A stretch of DNA of 64,000 nt, taken from Prorocentrum cordatum (taxonomy: Eukaryota > Sar > Dinophyceae > Prorocentrales > Prorocentraceae). Each line of letters begins with the position of its first letter. Within the stretch, counting starts at the first letter, position 1. The stretch is taken from assembly GCA_963575745.1 (NCBI GenBank), contig CAUYUJ010015264.1, positions 225,001-289,000 of the forward strand, read 5' to 3'. Under the pieces are notes generated by a model. The model was not told the origin of the DNA. It saw nothing but the letters and a program-made list of their open reading frames with translations, and did not search any database. Shown piece by piece: positions 1-12,000 of the stretch. The position numbers and the translations under genes are program-made.

Positions 1-244
1 GTCGTGGGCGCCGTCGTCGTCGTCGCCCAAAGTCTGCCACGACGAGCTACCGGCCCGCAGCGTGCTGACCCCGGGCGCTCCGGCCCCCGGCCCGCTCGGC
101 CCACCCCCCCCGCGGCGTGGGCTCTCGCGCGCGGGCTCTGTGCCTCGCACTCTCTCTCTCTCTCTGCCTGCCTCGGCCCGTGGCCTCCGGGGGCCTCGGC
201 CCGCTCCGCGGCGGGCTGGGCCCTCCCTCTTCACCGGCCTCGAA

Positions 245-490
245 CGTATGCCTCTTCTCCTCCTCTCCTCCTCCTCCTTCTCCTCCAATCTCTTCTTCTT
301 CTTCCTCTTCCTCCTCCTCCTCCTCCTCCTCCTCCTCCTCTCTCTTCTTCCTCCTCCTCCTCCTCCTCCTCCTCCTCCTCCTCTCTCTTCTTCCTCCTCC
401 TCCTCGTCCTCCTCGTCCTCCTCCCTCCTCCTCCTCCTCCTCCTCCTCCTCCTCCTCCTCCTCCTCCTCCTCCTCCTCTCTCTTCTTCCT
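245..490 (+). repeat. CCT microsatellite
   Basis: CCT/CTT tract with the TCTCTTCTT spacer repeated three times. Large Leu, Ser or Pro frames here are not genes. Confidence 0.
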
Positions 491-691
491 CACCAGATTG
501 GCACGCCAAAAGGCGATGACAATCTCAGGGGTGCACCCTCAGAAGCTGAGGGAATCCCTAAGATCGCCATCCTGATGAGGCGATGCCCAACATAGGGATA
601 GGGATATGTTCTGTGCTGGTAACCTTTCCCAGGACGTCTCGCGGAATATGTCCCGGGAAGGCTTGTAGGGGGCCGCATGCGAACCCTACCC

Positions 692-872
692 TTAAGTCGG
701 GCGTGTCCCCCTGCAGGGGGATTTTCGACAAAAATAATTAATTCCCCAGGACTAGTCAAACAATACTCCAAAAATAACCTGGGGACTGTTTTTTGAGTAC
801 TTGTTGACCTTTTTGGGGTATTAAAAAAATGTTTGGCGAAAACCCCCCTGTAGGGGGACAGGCCCGACTTAA
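692..872. mobile_element. Family 1 MITE with perfect 8-bp target duplication
   Basis: TTAAGTCGGGC at left and GCCCGACTTAA at right, extended by TGTCCCCCTGCAGGGGGA and its near-complement. CCCTACCC lies on both sides (684-691 and 873-880). The interior is AT-rich with ACCTGGGGACTG. No coding capacity. Confidence 0.
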
Positions 873-1864
873 CCCTACCCCTACCCCCCACGATTTCTGA
901 GGGGCAGGGTGGGGTTCACTTCGCTCGGAGGCTCCCGAGCGAAGTGAGCCCCACCCTGTGGTCCCCTAGCTTGTCCCAGGGGGGTTGTCCAGTCGGGGTT
1001 GTCCGGATCTCCGCCGGGTTGGCCAACGGGTTGTCCAGGCTAGGGCGCTCTGTCGTCCTGGCATCGACAGGAGAAGGGTTGTCCGGGGGGGTCCTCCGAG
1101 ATTGTCTTTGTTGGGTTCCTGTTCTTCTCTCCAGTGGACATACAATCAGCCCGCATAATCAGGATGAGCGACTTCCCAAGGTCACCCCTGCGTCCTTCCC
1201 CCCTCGGCCCATCCTGGGCCGCTCTCGCTGGCCGTGCCCCGCTGGCCTAGGGTCGACATGGCCCTCCAAGGCCCCTCCCTGCATTGTTCTTGCCGCGCAT
1301 CAGTTCTGTACGCTGTACGGGTTGACTGTACCATGCGCGTCGGCCATGCAAGGGGGACGCGCACGCCCGGAAATTCTGGCCGTCCCGCTGTTGGCCACGC
1401 CGCTCGGGAAACGATGCATTGCAATAGGTTGTGCTCTCTGTCCAGGTCGGACGTGTGTCTCTAACAGAGGCACATCATACCAGTATATGTCCTTATGCGT
1501 CCCAAGGGAGGGCAGGGGGAGGGGACGGGTGGGGCTGGGACGAGGAACGTTCTCAGAGCGTTCCGGGACGATCTGAGAAGGCCGCGGCGCCCGAGACATC
1601 CTCCAGAGCCGCCGGATCTCAGAGACTCGATTCATTTGCTTACGCCACACCGCCGACCCTTGGGGGCGGCAGCAATCGTGCCCCGCGTGGCCTGTCCGGA
1701 CAGCCTGTGAGGCCCCTCTAGACACGTTTTGGAGCATCCTCACGCCGTGACCCCAAGGGGTCGGCGGATTTATCCTCTCCCGGAATTTATCCTCGTCCTG
1801 GCTTCGCCTCAGGAGGGAGCATATGCAGGGGAGGACAAACTAGACCTCGACCCCGACACGTGGC
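873..1864. other. No gene recognised
   Basis: GC-rich unique sequence with one short inverted repeat around 905-955 (GGTGGGGTTCACTTCGCTCG and CGAGCGAAGTGAGCCCCACC). Open frames overlap without recognisable motifs. Confidence 0.
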
Positions 1865-1990
1865 GTTTACGGAACGGCCCCTGGCGTTTCCCAAACAGTC
1901 CTGCCCTGTTCGGTTCCTCCCTTGGGTGCGTTTACTACACGGCTTCGCTTGCCGGGGTGCTTCTGATGAGGGTCGATTTTCTGCTTCACG
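1865..1990 (+). mobile_element. Family 13 element
   Basis: GGAACGGCCCCTGGCGTTTC, CCTTGGGTGCGTTTACTACA, CGGCTTCGCTTGCCGGGGTG and GGGTCGATTTTCTGC. Confidence 0.
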
Positions 1991-2067
1991 GCGCCGCTGA
2001 CAGCGGGCCTTGCCAAGAACGGGCAGGGCTCGCTGTGAGCTCCCGCCCCCCCGCTTCCATGCTGATG

Positions 2068-2230
2068 TTAAGTCGGGCCTGCCCCTCCACAAGGGAAATA
2101 GTCAAGCATAGTCCAACAACATAGTCTGTGAACGATGCTTCGATTCTTTGTTTCAGCTGTTTTTTTTGTGTCGACGATGCTTGTGTTTGTTCGTCCAGAA
2201 TCCGCCTGTAGGAGGACCTGCCCGACCCAG
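2068..2230. mobile_element. Family 1 MITE, decayed
   Basis: TTAAGTCGGGCCTGCCCCTC at left, TGTAGGAGGACCTGCCCGAC at right. The target duplication is only weakly visible (4 of 8). Confidence 0.
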
Positions 2231-2427
2231 CGCCTGTGCGGCGTCTCTCCGCGGCATGCCCTGGCGCACGGCCGGGGCCCCTGCTCAGGGCGGCCCCGCA
2301 GGGCGGCCGCGCCGCGCCCGAGGCCCCACCGCCCCGCCGGGCGCCCCCGCCGGCCCTCGCGGGCCCCCTGCAGTCGTCAGGGGCAGCGATCGGGCAGGGG
2401 GGGCCATGAGATGTCCCCAGATTCGGC

Positions 2428-2631
2428 GGCGAGCGAGGGGGGGAATTGAGAAGGAGAAGGCCTTCTCAGAAGGCGGCGGGACTTCTCAGAAGCCCTCGCG
2501 CCTTCTTAGAAGTTGTTTCTGTCTTCGGGGAAGGCTTAGAAAACTGCTCAGAAGTCCGGGGGACTTCCGAGCCTTCTGAGAAGGCACGCCCCTTCTCATT
2601 TCCCCCCCTGGCTCGCCGCCTACAGATTATA
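2428..2631. mobile_element. Family 5 element
   Basis: GGCGGCGAGCGAGGGGGGGA at left mirrors TTTCCCCCCCTGGCTCGCCG at right. The interior is nested AGAAGGC/GCCTTCT inverted motifs with CTTCGGGGAAGGCTTAGAAA. CAGATT occurs just outside both ends. Confidence 0.
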
Positions 2632-2811
2632 GTGGCCTTCGGCCAGTGCCGCCGATCCGGGTCGCTTGGGGTGCGCCCCGGACTGACTGGGCGGCGACAC
2701 TTCGCCGACATATACGCGCGAACACGCTCGCAGACATTATGCGCACACGCACACACACATTCACACACATTCACACACACACACACACACACACCACGCA
2801 CGCACAGGGCC

Positions 2812-2965
2812 AGGATATCTCCCCAGATTTCATGGCGCCTCTTTTCATTTCAATGCGACCCTGACCCTAGCCTCCCCTGCTGGGCCGCGCAGGTGCCGCT
2901 GGCCACGATTTGCGCCCTCCCCTCTTGGACACGCCCCTCTTGGCCGCCCCCGAGTGAGGGGCAGC
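2812..2965 (+). mobile_element. Family 12 element, 5'-incomplete
   Basis: ATCTCCCCAGATTTCATGGC, CTGGGCCGCGCAGGTGCCGC and TTGGCCGCCCCCGA. Confidence 0.
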
Positions 2966-2989
2966 GATCGGGGGGATGGCCATACATCG

Positions 2990-3200
2990 AAGAACAAAAT
3001 AAATCATACAATAACAACTTTTGGCGCTCCGCGCTCTTGGATCTACGTTGGGGGGGCGCCTCTGGCGCCGCCCCTGGGCGCCGCCCCTTGGGCGCTCCGC
3101 GCGCCCGGGAGGGGGGTCCAGCGCGGGCCCAAGAAACCCGCTTGGAGCGCCAAAAGCTTATGTTTATGCAGTTGTTGTTCCCTCTTCCAAAACACGCCGG
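2990..3200. mobile_element. Family 2 palindromic element
   Basis: AACAACTTTTGGCGCTCCGC at left mirrors GGAGCGCCAAAAGC at right, with GCGCCTCTGGCGCCGCC in the middle and AACATAAGC-type tails. Confidence 0.
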
Positions 3201-3234
3201 TCGCTGAACGTGCGAACTTTTGGACTCCCGGATT

Positions 3235-3357
3235 CCAGTCTATTGCAAGCGCCCTGCTGCTTCAAAGGGTCGAGCGGTTATGCATCTTCCCTTCTCTGAA
3301 GGGGGCGGGCGGGGGCCCAGTCTGCTTCCAGCGCCTTCTTACTTCATGTTTATACCC
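3235..3357 (+). mobile_element. Family 14 element (short copy)
   Basis: CTTCAAAGGGTCGAGCGG, TCTTCCCTTCTCTGAAGGGG and CTTCCAGCGCCTTCTTACTT. It directly precedes a family 3 element. Confidence 0.
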
Positions 3358-3525
3358 ATTTCTCAGGAGGGAAAGAGACACACAGACACAATTAATCGTC
3401 GACTCCGAGGAAAATATGCAGAAATATGGGAAGTGGGGGGGAAGACAAAAACCCAACAAATATTGGAAAGTATGGGGGATCTTTTTATTTGTGTGTATTT
3501 ATTTGTGTGTCCTGGGGCCCCTTCA
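3358..3525 (+). mobile_element. Family 3 element
   Basis: GACACAATTAATCGTCGACT, AAATATGGGAAGTGGGGGG, GACAAAAACCCAACAAATAT and TTTGTGTGTCCTGGGGCCCC in the standard order. Confidence 0.
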
Positions 3526-3737
3526 ATTTCTTCCGACCGACGCGTACGGGGGGGAGTCTGCGGGCTCGAGGTTCTCGGGAGGTTCTGTTGGTTCTCGGCG
3601 GTTTTCCAGCCTCGGGATGCGTTCCAGCGGCTGCGCCTCGCCCGGAGCGTGCTGGGGGTGCCCCGGATCGTCCCACACACGGCGCCTGAGGCTTGAGACA
3701 TGGCCCGGGAACCGAACGAAGTCCGAGTCAGGGGCAT

Positions 3738-3945
3738 TTGTTCGGGGGCGGCAAAGAGGGGGGTGATGACTAGGGGGGGGTGGAGATCATGGCGGGGGCC
3801 ATGATATCTCCCCAGATTTCATGGCGCCTCTTCTTATTTCAATACGTCCAGGGCCCCCCCCTGGGCCGCGCACGTGCCGCCGGCCATGATTTTGCGCCCC
3901 CCCTCTCTTGGACGCCCCCCTCTTGGCCGCTCCCGACCCTCTCTC
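3738..3945 (+). mobile_element. Family 12 element
   Basis: TCGGGGGCGGCAAAGAGGGG, GGGCCATGATATCTCCCCAG, GGGCCGCGCACGTGCCGCCG, ending TTGGCCGCTCCCGA. Short terminal inverted repeats TCGGGGGCGGC and its complement. Confidence 0.
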
Positions 3946-5150
3946 GGACGCCCCCCTCTCTTGGACGCCCCCCTCTCTTGGACGCATAGGGGGGGATGCA
4001 TCGACCCTCAGTCGCCCACTGGTCACCGATAGGGGTCTGACAGCCCCACCCCGCCCAGGAACGCGCGGAGTCGCTGTCGGCGGCCTGTCGCCGCCATATC
4101 GGCGATGTATCGCCGATCCCAGGTCGATGGTTTCCCCCTGTGCCAGTCTCCCTCTACCGCTGCCCCTCAGATCTTCAGGTCCCCATTTCTGCTCGCACCT
4201 CGGTGCGACTGGAGCGGGTACTAAATTTTCCGACGATCCACTTGTCAATGCGGAAGTTGTTCCTCGATTTCGGTCTCTCGGGCCGTTCCCGTGCCCCGGG
4301 CGCATCAAAAATGGATCAGCGGCGAGAACAAATCATACCCCTGAGGCAATTTTTTCCATAACGTCGACCCCCAGAGGTCTCGAACCACTCCCCGTGACGA
4401 GCTTTTCATCCCGAATCGTTTTTCACGGTCTGAGGGCACCTCGAGGCCGAGGGTCGTTAAATATTCTCCGTCATTAGCCACAATGTCCAAAACCAGAAGG
4501 CGAAGAAGCCAGAATGACCAACAAAACTCCATCATAGCAACAGAAAACAAACAGAAGCCGAGAAAGCCGAAATGGCCCCAACAAAAGGAACCCAACTGGG
4601 TCTGGGACCGGCTCCGGTGCAGCGGTCGGGACGCCCGCGCAACACGCTGGGTATCTCAGTATCGTTTAACTGATCCCTATCCCCATCCCCATCCACATCT
4701 CGAGCCCCACCGCCTCACCACCTCAGTGGGGGACATCCGGGATATGCCCCTCGAAACCCGCAGAGAGCAGCCTATATCCCCATCAGGGGGGCAAATCTGC
4801 CAGTGGGGTTCAGCCCACGCTGGTGGGGATGGAGATCGGTTAGACGGTGCTCAATATCGCGAGAGCACAAGGGCGCCCTCGAAGGCGAAAAGTTCTTCGC
4901 GCTTCGCGGTTCGGCTCCGATTCCTCCTCTTCCTCCTCTTCTCCCCTTGGAGGCGGCGCGAGAGCGCGAAGTGTTTCGCACCTCGCGCTTCGCGCAGCGC
5001 GAAGCTCGAAGCTGGGAGCCCTTGGAGCAGGACGAGGGCGAGCCTTGCCCCCCCCCCACCCCACCCCCGCGCGGGCTCCGCGCCCCCCCGCGGAGGTGGC
5101 GTCCGAGGGCGACGCGGAGCAGAAGGCAGCCCCGTGGCCCCGGCTTCCTC
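3946..5150. other. No gene recognised
   Basis: Mixed sequence. GCTCGAAG/CTTCGAGC-type inverted words around 4890-5030. Short Lys/Gln-rich frame near 4483-4600 without a known family. Confidence 0.
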
Positions 5151-5313
5151 TCAATCGGGGCCTGGCCCTCCACAGGGGGAACATTCAAAAATAGCCAAAA
5201 ACATATGGGGACTTTTTTTGGCTTTTAGTATTTTGGGGCATCTTTTGAATATGTTTCGAATATGTCTTACTTTTCACCCCAGATCCCCCTGTAGGGGGAC
5301 AGGCCCGACTTAA
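5151..5313. mobile_element. Family 1 MITE
   Basis: TCAATCGGGGCCTGGCCCTC at left, CTGTAGGGGGACAGGCCCGA then CTTAA at right. Flanks GCTTCCTC and ACCTTCTC (5 of 8). Confidence 0.
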
Positions 5314-6000
5314 ACCTTCTCTTCCTCCCCCTGCTCCTCCTCCGTGTGCCACGGGCGGCATCAGACGGTCTGGCGAAGAGTAGGTTTCTCTCCCCAGCGT
5401 TCCCTTAGACTGCGAAGGCAGGCCGAGGCTTGCGGGCGAGTAGCAGCAGCAGTTGAACTCCCACGGGCCCAATCCCGAGGTCATCTTGGTCATCTTGAGG
5501 CCGAAGAGACCGCCAGAGAGCAATTGCAATTTCAGGGGGGATGGTCTCAAGACCCCGCGCGTGCCGGGGGGGCAAAGGGCCCCAGAAGACATGTTCAAAC
5601 CTCCAAGACAGCAGACGAGCATTCCAACACGCTCAATCCGTGCAGGCACGATGGTGGATAGGCTTGCCGTTCTGTTGGCCTTCCTCTTGCTCATCTTTCA
5701 GCTGCTGCGGCTGCTGCTCCTTCCTCTTGCCTCTGAGCCACTCCTCCTTGTCCTCCTCCCTGACGTCTCCTTCCTCCCTCTCACCCCCCTCCTCATCCTG
5801 CTCCCCTTCGCTCCCCCTCCCTGCTGCGCACCTGCAGCGCTCACGGAGTCCCATGGAGACCTCGCTCCTCTTCCTTGCTGCCCCATCCCTTGCTCCCCCT
5901 CCTCTCTCCCCTCCTCCCCGATCCCTCCCTCAAGCATGCTGTGGAGAGCGGTCGAGTGCCCGAGCCCCCTCGTCCGTCCTCCCTCCCCCCTCCTCCGCAG

Positions 6001-6067
6001 GCGTTCGTCGAGTACACGAGCTGGTGCGACGACGCCGCGAGCACCAAGCGCAACGAGATCACGACAG
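6001..6067 (+). CDS. Coiled-coil gene, first visible exon
   Basis: Follows a C-rich stretch ending in CAG. It encodes [19 protein letters not shown] plus three more residues and ends in phase 1 at ACAG|GCGCG. The next exon starts CAG|GCGAG and completes a Gly codon. The Trp-Cys pair followed by Asp/Glu is the landmark near the N terminus of this family. Upstream residues, including any signal peptide, are absent. Confidence 0.
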
Positions 6068-9000
6068 GCGCGCCGACGCGGGGCGGAGAGGAGAGCGACA
6101 GGGGAAGGAGGAGGATCGGACGGAGGAAAGCCCGACGTTTCTCGGGCCGAACGAAAGGGGGGGAAGAGGGAAAGGGGGGGTCACGAAATCTGCTACGTGC
6201 AGCTGGGTTCGGCCCCGCGGCCGACGTTTTTCGGGCCGAACGAAAGGGGGGGAAGAGGGAAAGGGGGGGTCACGAACTCTGCTGCGTGCAGCTGGGTTCG
6301 GCCCCGCGGCCGGGACCATTCCTCGTCACGTGGGCGCCTCCCGGCGCCGGGTGGCGCCCGGAAAATCAGCTACGGGAGCCGATTCTCTGCTGTACCTTTG
6401 GCTATCCCCCCCTTTCATTCCCCCCCAGTTTCATCGAAGCCGTTTCATCGTGACGAGTTCCTCCGAGCTGACGGAGACCAGGGCACAGATAAACCAGGAC
6501 ACGGAAAACCGGGAAACCGACAACCTTTCTTGCAGAGTCGCGTTTTCCAGCACTTGTGCATTTGTTTGTTTGGTGCACTGCAGGGTCTGGGTTTGTGTCC
6601 TGGTTTGGAGGGGTCTTGCAGGCTTTTAGGGCCTGTGCCCGGGATTATGTTGGAAATGCTGCAGTGCAGCTTTTTGCTCGTGCCGCCGTCTGGAAGCATT
6701 GATTTGAGGGATGTTGAATGCCCAGGTCTAGCGTGTCCGGGTTTACGGGGCCCTCATGAAGTAATCGGGGGAGTTCGTCCGGCCATCTTATTTCTTCGGA
6801 CGAGTTAAAATCCGAATATGAGTTCATCCGAAGACGAGTTCCTCCAGAGACGATGTCATCCGCAGACAACGTCTTCATCCGGACTAACCCGGAGAGGCAA
6901 TTAAGAAAGCCCCCTCCTCTCCGGCGAAAGTATAACGCTCCACCAACTTGGAAGCGTTGCCCTGGCACCTCGCAACCTGCTTTGAACGCAGACGAGTCTG
7001 CCCGCCGAAACAAGGAAACCGCCTGAAACATTCTCGCAATTTGGCCTCCGTGTGGTTCTGAAAGCGCCTCGCCTGAGACATCCTCATAAACTGCCCTGAA
7101 CGCAGACGAGTCTCCTGTGGTGGAGTCCTATGGGGGAGTCCTATGGGGGAGTCCTACTGGGGGAGACCTGTGGGGGACTCTTATGGGGGAGCCCTACATA
7201 TTCGCATTGGGATACCGCCCGAGACAAGGCGCGGGAATCATTTATTGTCCTTTCTTTTGCGCAGTGCTAAAGATATCGTTCCGCGAAAACCGCCCCCAAT
7301 ACTTATTCAATTTCGGTGCGGTGTTGGTGTTCTTAATTGCTTACTGCGGTTAATTCAGCCAGATGATTTCATCCAGCCGAGTTCCTGTGGAATAACGTTC
7401 TTCTGGATGAACTCGTTGCGGAAGAAAACGTTCAGGATTAATTATTTGCCCTCCTGGACGAGAGGAGCTCGAAGGAGGAGGGGGGGAGTACCGCCGCTGC
7501 TGCTGCTGCTGCTGCGGTTGTGTGCGCGGATGCCGGTGCCCGCGGCCCCGACGTGTGCGCGGCTGCGGGCACCCACGGCCGCGGGCGGCCCAAGACGTGC
7601 TCCCTGAGTTGTCCGCTGACGTCGGTCAGCCAGCCTGTCTGTCTAGCCGCCTAGCTGTCTAGCGTTTTTGTCTTCCCTCTGGGCCATGAGGCGTTTCCCG
7701 CCCCCTCCCCCCCCCCCTTCCCCCCCCTTATCACGCAACGCTCCCACCCCTCCCCGTCTGTGGTGCTGGACCCACTCGGCGGCGCGGGGGCGTTACGTTA
7801 TGCCCCCCCCCCGCCCGCCCCCCATAGAGCCCATGATCGCAGCGAGTGATACGTCTGTCAGTCAGTCACGCCGGCAGCACGGAATGTCAGACGGAGGAGC
7901 AGATGGCCGCTGGGTCTGAGAGGAGAAAAGCTTGGGCGCAAGAGACGGAAGGGCCACGTTGGGGTTGGGCAGAGACCGCTCGGATGCGAGGGAGAAACTC
8001 TGGTGATCTGCTGCGCCCATCCCGCCTGGATAGCGTAAGCGCTGATTCACGAAGCTGAAGTAAAGTTGGCCCTGCTTGCCCCATGCATGTGCTGGCTTCT
8101 CATCCTCTGCTTCTCTCGCCCTTCTGCGCCCATCCCGCCACTGCGCCTGGGTGTCCTAAGCGCTGATTCGCGAAGGTGAAGCGAAGTGGGTCCTGCTTGC
8201 CCCATACACGTGCTGTCTTCCTGTCCCCTCTGCTTCTCTCGGCTCTTCCCGCTGCCTCTGCAGCACCTTCGGACGACCAGGGGGGGCCGGTTGTCACGCC
8301 CTCCAACCCTCGTTTTCTGCCTGCCCCCGCCGGGGCGCCGGTGGCAGTCCGCGCGGCGAGGTGCTTGCACCTCGCTCTGGTGCCCTTGGCGCTGCTCACT
8401 GCAGATGGAATGGCAGGGGAGCGGGCGAACGCCTTGGTGACATGTTTGGCACGTTCGGGGGTTGTCGACAAGCCATCAGGGGGCGGGCGTTCGCCCCATA
8501 GGGCTGCTGCTTCCTCTGTTTGCCCGAGATCGGAGCAGGATCCGTCACAGGCTGTGCTCTCGATGGGAATGGGCGGTTGACTGTCGGTTCTTCTGGGGGG
8601 CGAGCTCCAGCGCAGCCTGTGATAAGAGCGCGTGGGTCCACAACGCGTTGGCAGCGCATGCTCGCGCGAAACCAAGACTGGAAACGGCAACCCTTTTTTG
8701 GGGACATCAGGAAGTTTTATGAGCACATCTCCCATAGAGAGTTGCTCGATGCGGCCCGACACGCTGAATTCCTTTTGCCATTGCTCCGTGCATATTGTAC
8801 ACTGTATCGTGCGCCTCGTAGAGTGGCGTGGCAAGGAGCGATCCGCCGCATCATGTCTCCGAAGTAGACTGTCATTGCAGGGTGTTCTGGAGCGACCACG
8901 TTGGCACGGCCCCTCCTTCTCGCGAGCCTGGGCCGCGCAGCGACGCCCAGCCCAACTGCGTGGGTGAAGAGTGTGATCGATGATGTGTCGATGCAGGCCG

Positions 9001-12000
9001 TCGGCGGTGTGCAAGTCGACCGCAGGGAGCCAAGTCGGGCAGCTCATCCTTAGTTTCAGATTTGAGCGCCATGGATCTGCCCATAGCCTGGAATACGGTT
9101 GGCCTTGTAGTTTTTGCTAAGGAGCTTGGGATGGCGTGCTCGAGGACCGCCAGCTGCCCAGCCGATCTAGATGCTAAGTGCACAGAGACCTCGGGGGGAT
9201 GCGACAGACGCTAGCAGGCGCAGGGTCTCCACCAATCAAGGTCGAAGCTCCCCATGAGGTTTCCAAGGTGCAAGCCCTTCGCGGTGCTGGGGCCAAGGTC
9301 GGGCATGTTTGCAGAGCTGGAACCTCAGCCAAGGCCCTCTGGGGGGCCAGCATCCAGGGGCTGCGGAATAGCAAGCTCGAAACACTTGCGAGCGGCCGCG
9401 CTGCGCGCTGAGGGCCGCCTGACCAGGGGGCGCTCGCTCGAGTTAGCGCCGATGCGTTCGAGGGGCGGCTGGGTGTTGTTGGTTTCCGCTGGTGCGATCA
9501 ATATGTTGGTCAGATTTTGAAGAAAGCACCCTCTCTTTGAGGCTCTGCTCGCGTCTGTCTTTGCCGCGGGTTTCGAAACGGCTGCCAAGAATAGGCCGTG
9601 GCGCTAGTGACGGACCCCATGGCTGCCTTGTTCCTGGCCTTGAATCGCGTCGGCCTCTCATGTCTGGATCCGTGGGCCCTCCTAGATTCCGCAGAGGTGC
9701 CGCGGGACTTGAGAGGGGCGCCCCCCCCCCCCCCCCCCCCGCGCGCGGGTCACTTTGCAACCGGAAGCGCACTGTACAACCTGATGGGTCACTTTACAAC
9801 CAGCTTACAAAATCCGAGAAGGGCACTTCGCAACCAGGAAGGGCACTTTACAACCAGGCAAGTAAAAACACATATTGAATGCACGCGTGCCTTTCCCTGA
9901 AATCTCCGTGGGCAAGCGCAAGGGTGGCTTTGGGCTCTTTGAGGCATGTTGGCTGTAAAGTTGCCCATCGCGCGCGAAGAAGCACTGCGCACGAGTTGGC
10001 GATGCGGCGACCTGGTGCGCTATGGTATGTTGCGTGCTGGTGGGCGGATTCGAGTTTTGACCTGCTCTCTAAGCTCTGTCGGTCAGTTCTGCCATTGCTT
10101 GCTCTGCCTTTTTCTGACGGGCGAAGGCTAGTCGCGCAGGACATACGAATAAACCATGATCCCGTCCAAGACTGGAGCTGCATGGCAGTGGAAAGCTGTA
10201 GTGGGAGATGTGGTGGTAGCGGGGGCTACAATGGGAACTGCATGGTGTTGGGAAGCTGCGGTGGCCACTGTGGCGGTCGCCAGGCAACGGTGGGAACTGT
10301 GGTGGTAGCTGGGCTGCGATGGGATTTGCGGCAGTAGCGGGGGGTCAGTCGGAATTGTGGAGGTAGCGGGGCTGCAGCGGTAAGTGTGGTGGTAGCAGGC
10401 ACATAGGTGGCGGTGATGCGCTGTCGCGGTGGCTCAAGCTGCTGCGCTGGCACGGTGGCTGAGGCCGCTGCCCGAGCAGGATACCTGCGTTGCTGCGCTG
10501 GCACTGTGGCTGACGCTGGAAGAAACGATCTTCGAAATAGTTGCATTTATTCGGAACGTTGAACCTCGATCTTCCAAGACGAGGAGCAGCGGGGGGGCAA
10601 CTGGAGCTGGCGCACTTAGCCCCTTGCAGAACACCGTGGGGCTTCAGGGGCCAACGTGGCCCAAGAGACCCGCGGTGCCAATGGCCTAGTTCCCTGGAGC
10701 GCTGGGCCCTTGTGGAGGCCACTGGGCTCGCTTCCTGTGAGTGATCCATAAAATGGGCAGCGCGTCGCCCTGAGCCTTCCTACGCATGCTGTCGCATCGT
10801 TCCCGCGCGAGCACGGGGCCCTTGTTGAGGCCGCTTGGCCCCTGCTAGCAAGCCCTGTCTTAGTCTGCTGGGCTCAGGGCGCCAGAGCGTCCAGGCGCTC
10901 GGGCTCAGAGGCGTCGCTGGGGCATGCTCAGAGCGTCCAGGCGCTCGGGCTCAGAGGCATCGCTGGGGCCTGCGCAGAGCGCCCAGGTCCTCGGGCTCAG
11001 AGGCGTCGCTGGGGCCTGCGCAGAGCGTCCAGGTCCTCGGGCTCAGAGGCATCGCTGGGGCCTGCGCGGGGCGTTCAGGCGCTCGGGCTCAGAGGCATCG
11101 CTGGGGCCTGCGCAGAGAATTCAGGCGCTCGGGCTCCAGAGCGCCCACGTGCTCTGGATCACTTTTCAGAGCGTCCGCGCGCCCTGGAGCACTTTTGAGA
11201 GCGCCCACTTGCTCTGGGGCATTTTTCAAGGCGCCCACTTGCTCTGGGGCATTTTTCAGAGCGCCCACTTGCTCTGGAGCACTTTGCGGAACGCGCAAAC
11301 ACGCACGGCCACTCTGAGCTGGTTGTAAAGTGGTCCGTTCTGGTTGTAAAGTGGCCCGTTCTGGTTGTAAAGTGGTCCGTTCTGGTTGTAAAGTGGGCTG
11401 TTCTGGTTGCAAAGTGGACGTTCTCCATGGAACGCCATACTTTCCAATCCTATGTTGGTTGTAAAGTAACCCGTCTGGTTGTAAAGTGGTTGTTCTGGTT
11501 GTAAAGAGACCGAATCTCGGGCCCCCCCCCCTTTGTGGCGCGCCGTGCCAAATTCGCGGCCAGGCGGTTGTCTGATTGGACAGGCCTGGCCAAGATAGGA
11601 GGAAGCATGACATGGCAGGGCGGGGTGTGTTGGCGCCCGTTGAATGAGTGCCTCCATCTCAGGGTCGCTGCAGATGAGGAACCCCGCGGGGGGGGGGGGA
11701 ACGCTGGTGGGATTTGGTTTCAGGGAGCAGCGGACCTTCAGAGGCTTGGTCATAGGTTCACACTGGCGCCAGCGTCGGTTGCACCAGCACGACCCTCAGC
11801 TTTCGAGTGCGCGCCTTCTCCGTGGAGAAGTAGGCACGTCGTTTCGTCGCCGCGCTTGCTGCCCTGCGCGAGGCGCTTGGCGCAGGGGCAACTCCCCCCT
11901 CATGTCGAAGCTGCTGCTCGCCATTGGGCAAAAGGCACCGTGGACCTCCAGGAGGCCTTTGCCAGAGGCATCCCCCCCCGATCCCCGCCAGCTTCTCGCT

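Larger units (their letters stand above)
9719..11535. mobile_element. Foldback element with tandem-repeat ends, inserted in LINE copy 1
   Basis: The left end has repeats of GGTCACTTTACAACCAG-type units (9748-9865). The right end has the complementary GGTTGTAAAGTGGTCC-type units (11325-11505). Both outer edges carry poly-C runs (9720-9740 and 11521-11532) in GC-rich context. Inside are two further minisatellites (10865-11140 and 11155-11285) and a G-rich stretch. The LINE linker resumes beyond it ([20 protein letters not shown] at 11908-11970). Confidence 0.

Noticed and set aside
510-575. GATGA and CTGA words resembling C and D boxes of a snoRNA
   Set aside because: Spacing and terminal stem do not fit, and such words are common.
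572-592. CTGATGAGGCGATGCCCAAC looked like a hammerhead ribozyme core
   Set aside because: After the stem II-like GGC-GAT-GCC there is CAAC instead of GAAA, and no cleavage-site stem could be found.
47-595. Long frames rich in Leu, Ser, Pro, Glu, Gly or Arg
   Set aside because: They are six-frame readings of a CCT microsatellite; no start context, motif or splice logic. The same applies to similar frames at 18-19, 21.8, 24.3, 25.7, 26.1, 28, 35.6, 37.4, 41.3-41.7, 47.3, 49.8, 53.5 and 55.2 kb.
692-872. Family 1 element as a piggyBac-type TTAA insertion
   Set aside because: TTAA lies inside the matching flanks: the 8 bp outside TTAA are duplicated exactly here, and 8/8 at 38694 where TTAA is lost, so TTAA is part of the inverted repeat.
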